Shown: positions 6,028 through 6,829 of the stretch, in pieces
How the letters are laid out: each line of letters starts with the position of its first letter
Position numbering within the stretch: position 1 is the stretch's first letter
NCBI GenBank assembly: GCA_052143655.1
Contig: JBKQSL010000321.1
Span: 1-6,829, forward strand
Reading direction: 5' to 3'
DNA: 6,829 nucleotides
Source: CAVSUR01 sp052143655
GTDB taxonomy: Bacteria > Actinomycetota > Actinomycetes > Streptosporangiales > Streptosporangiaceae
Translations under genes and position numbers: made by a program
Notes under the pieces: model-generated
Database searches by the model: none
What the model was told of the DNA's origin: nothing
The model's input: the letters and a program-made list of their open reading frames with translations, nothing else

Positions 6028-6522
6028 TCAGGATCCGCCCGGCCCGGGCACGTCGTCCTCCCCGGGCTCCTGCTCGTCCTCGTCGCCGTCGTCGGCCGGG
6101 GTCCCGCCGAACAGGCCCGGCAAGCCGGGCAGCCCCGGAATCCCGGGCAGCCCCGGAATCCCGGGCAGCCCCGGCAAGCCGGCCTCGCCCTCCGGAAGGC
6201 CGCCGAACCCGGCCGCGAACGGGCTCATCAGCTCCTGCTGCAGGTCCTCAGCGGCCTCGTAGGCATCGCGACAGGCGGCGAGCACCAGGTCGGCGACCGT
6301 CTGGGCCGACTCCTGCAGGTCGGCCGGGTCGATCGCGTCCGGTTCGATCGTCAGGTCCACCAGCTCGCCCTGGCCGTTGACGACCGCCTTCACCAGACCA
6401 CCGCCTGCGGTCCCCTCGACGACGGCGTCCGCGAGCTCCTGCTGCGCGGTCATGAGCTGATTCTGCATCTGGGCCGCTGCCGCAAAAAGCTGCTGCATGT
6501 CCAGCTGGCCGCCAGGGTCCAC
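6028..6522 (-). CDS. ybaB: YbaB/EbfC family nucleoid-associated protein with repeat tail
   Basis: YbaB/EbfC proteins are small DNA-binding dimers that coat the nucleoid and are usually encoded between dnaX and recR, as here. The family domain is residues 8 to about 100: a first helix MQQLFAAAAQMQNQLMTAQQEL, strands GGLVKAVVNGQGELVDLTIEP, and a last helix ending DLQQELMS. The protein has 164 residues against about 100-115 for a minimal member. The extra length is a C-terminal tail with seven uninterrupted Gly-(Leu/Ile)-Pro triplets (115-135), then Gly-Leu-Phe, and an acidic stretch (144-157, ten of fourteen Asp/Glu). The start is GTG 6522, backed by the ribosome site GAGGGA 5 nt upstream; ATG at codon 9 is a less likely alternative. 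It is the first gene of the ybaB-recR-DUF5063 run. The domain call is firm; the tail's role is unknown. Confidence 0.93.
   Translation of the reverse strand: MDPGGQLDMQQLFAAAAQMQNQLMTAQQELADAVVEGTAGGGLVKAVVNGQGELVDLTIEPDAIDPADLQESAQTVADLVLAACRDAYEAAEDLQQELMSPFAAGFGGLPEGEAGLPGLPGIPGLPGIPGLPGLPGLFGGTPADDGDEDEQEPGEDDVPGPGGS
6113..6184 (-). repeat. Four 18-bp tandem repeats coding the Gly-X-Pro tail of YbaB
   Basis: Four 18-bp units run at 6113-6130, 6131-6148, 6149-6166 and 6167-6184. The two central units are identical (plus strand AGCCCCGGAATCCCGGGC). The outer two differ at a few bases and carry GGCAAGCC in place of GGAATCCC. Each unit codes two Gly-X-Pro triplets and keeps the reading frame, so unit gain or loss would change the protein by six residues. 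Confidence 0.85.
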
Positions 6523-6527
6523 GCTGT

Positions 6528-6533
6528 TCCCTC
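6528..6533 (-). promoter_or_regulatory. Shine-Dalgarno sequence setting the ybaB GTG start
   Basis: GAGGGA on the minus strand lies 5 nt before GTG 6522. It favours the GTG start over the in-frame ATG eight codons later. Confidence 0.6.
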
Positions 6534-6563
6534 ACTTCGGTCGCATCGCCGGCTGTCGTGTCG

Positions 6564-6569
6564 AGCCTA
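6564..6569 (-). promoter_or_regulatory. Possible -10 box upstream of ybaB
   Basis: TAGGCT on the minus strand fits TAnnnT and lies in the 100-bp gap between dnaX and ybaB. It would give a leader of about 35 nt. CTGCCG, 17 nt upstream, matches TTGACA at three of six positions only. If real, ybaB-recR-DUF5063 could be transcribed separately from dnaX. Confidence 0.3.
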
Positions 6570-6602
6570 CGGCGTTGCCGGGCCTGCGGCAGCCGCGCGT
6601 GC

Positions 6603-6629
6603 GACCTGACGGCCACAGGCCGTCAGGTC
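6603..6629 (-). terminator. Perfect 12-bp hairpin over the dnaX stop codon
   Basis: GACCTGACGGCC and GGCCGTCAGGTC are exact inverted repeats separated by 3 nt. On the transcribed minus strand the first arm contains the last dnaX bases and its TGA stop. The stem is strong, but no T-run follows. It could be an intrinsic terminator between dnaX and ybaB, or a structure that protects the dnaX mRNA 3' end. It is the longest perfect hairpin I found in the window. Confidence 0.6.
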
Positions 6630-6829
6630 TCGCCGAATTCCTCGATGACCTGGCCGCCGAGCTCGCGCGCGATGAGGTCGGTGCCCGACAGCGCGTCCGA
6701 GTCGCTGTCCTCGACCTCGTGGTCGGGCTGCGGGACCCAGTCCGGGGCGGCGCCCCCCGCCGTCGGCCGGCCCGCGGCGGCCCGGCCGGCGGGGCGGGCA
6801 GCAGCGCGGGCGGCGGCTCTGGTGGCGGC
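6623..6829 (-). CDS. dnaX: DNA polymerase III gamma/tau subunit, C-terminal end (partial)
   Basis: These are the last 68 codons and the TGA stop of a gene that enters from the right edge. The visible protein is an Ala/Arg/Pro/Gly-rich linker, then an acidic stretch DHEVEDSDSDALSG, then the terminal block LIARELGGQVIEEFGET. That final block resembles the C terminus of actinobacterial DnaX (LI-x-RELG-x-x-VIEE pattern). Position directly upstream of ybaB-recR is the usual place for dnaX. DnaX forms the clamp-loader core of the replicative polymerase, but the ATPase domain and any frameshift site lie outside the window. Identification rests on this tail and on gene order. Confidence 0.85.
   Translation of the reverse strand, partial: AATRAAARAAARPAGRAAAGRPTAGGAAPDWVPQPDHEVEDSDSDALSGTDLIARELGGQVIEEFGET

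Noticed and set aside
6113..6184. Tandem repeats considered as a CRISPR array or DNA-binding iterons
   Set aside because: The units are 18 bp with no spacers, keep the reading frame and code Gly-X-Pro triplets, so they are protein-coding repeats.
5214..6380. Plus-strand open frame (388 codons) opposite the DUF5063 gene, recR and ybaB
   Set aside because: It spans three well-supported minus-strand genes, and its repeated Arg-Ala-Ala-Pro tail is just the antisense of the YbaB repeat DNA.

Overview
The window is very G+C-rich (roughly 70% by eye, with G or C in most third codon positions). It uses GTG starts freely and packs its genes tightly. With the gene order dnaX - ybaB - recR - DUF5063 gene - ask - asd, this points to a chromosome of the class Actinomycetia (a Streptomyces / Streptosporangiales-like high-G+C actinomycete). 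The genus cannot be fixed from the sequence alone. All genes but one lie on the minus strand, so the biological order runs from the right edge to the left.

Right part (about 6829-4874, minus strand), DNA replication and repair: the C-terminal 68 codons of dnaX (DNA polymerase III gamma/tau) enter from the right edge and stop at 6623. A perfect 12-bp inverted repeat overlaps that stop codon. After a 100-bp gap with a possible promoter comes a compact run: ybaB (nucleoid-associated protein with an unusual Gly-Leu/Ile-Pro repeat and acidic tail), recR (1 nt after ybaB) and a DUF5063 gene (overlapping recR by 8 nt). These three look translationally coupled.

Middle part (about 4873-2339, minus strand), entry to the aspartate amino-acid family: a 169-bp gap carries a TACACT -10 box and a strong Shine-Dalgarno sequence ahead of ask (aspartate kinase). 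ask overlaps asd (aspartate-semialdehyde dehydrogenase) by 4 nt (GTGA). The two enzymes catalyse the first two steps from aspartate towards lysine/diaminopimelate, threonine, methionine and isoleucine. ask also contains an in-frame internal GTG with its own Shine-Dalgarno sequence, which would give the 172-residue regulatory beta subunit known from other actinobacterial aspartate kinases.

Left part: below asd are G+C-rich stem-loops, then a DUF885 putative metallopeptidase gene (minus strand). This converges on a small plus-strand antibiotic-biosynthesis-monooxygenase-type (ABM) gene, with a shared hairpin between the two stops. Positions 1-127 hold no gene I can support. No gap exceeds 300 bases, and I saw no tRNA, rRNA, CRISPR array or mobile element.

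Overall this is a conserved housekeeping region. I found no undescribed system. The points worth a second look are the internal ask start, the YbaB tail, the hairpin at the dnaX stop, and the persistent but uncharacterised DUF5063 gene coupled to recR.
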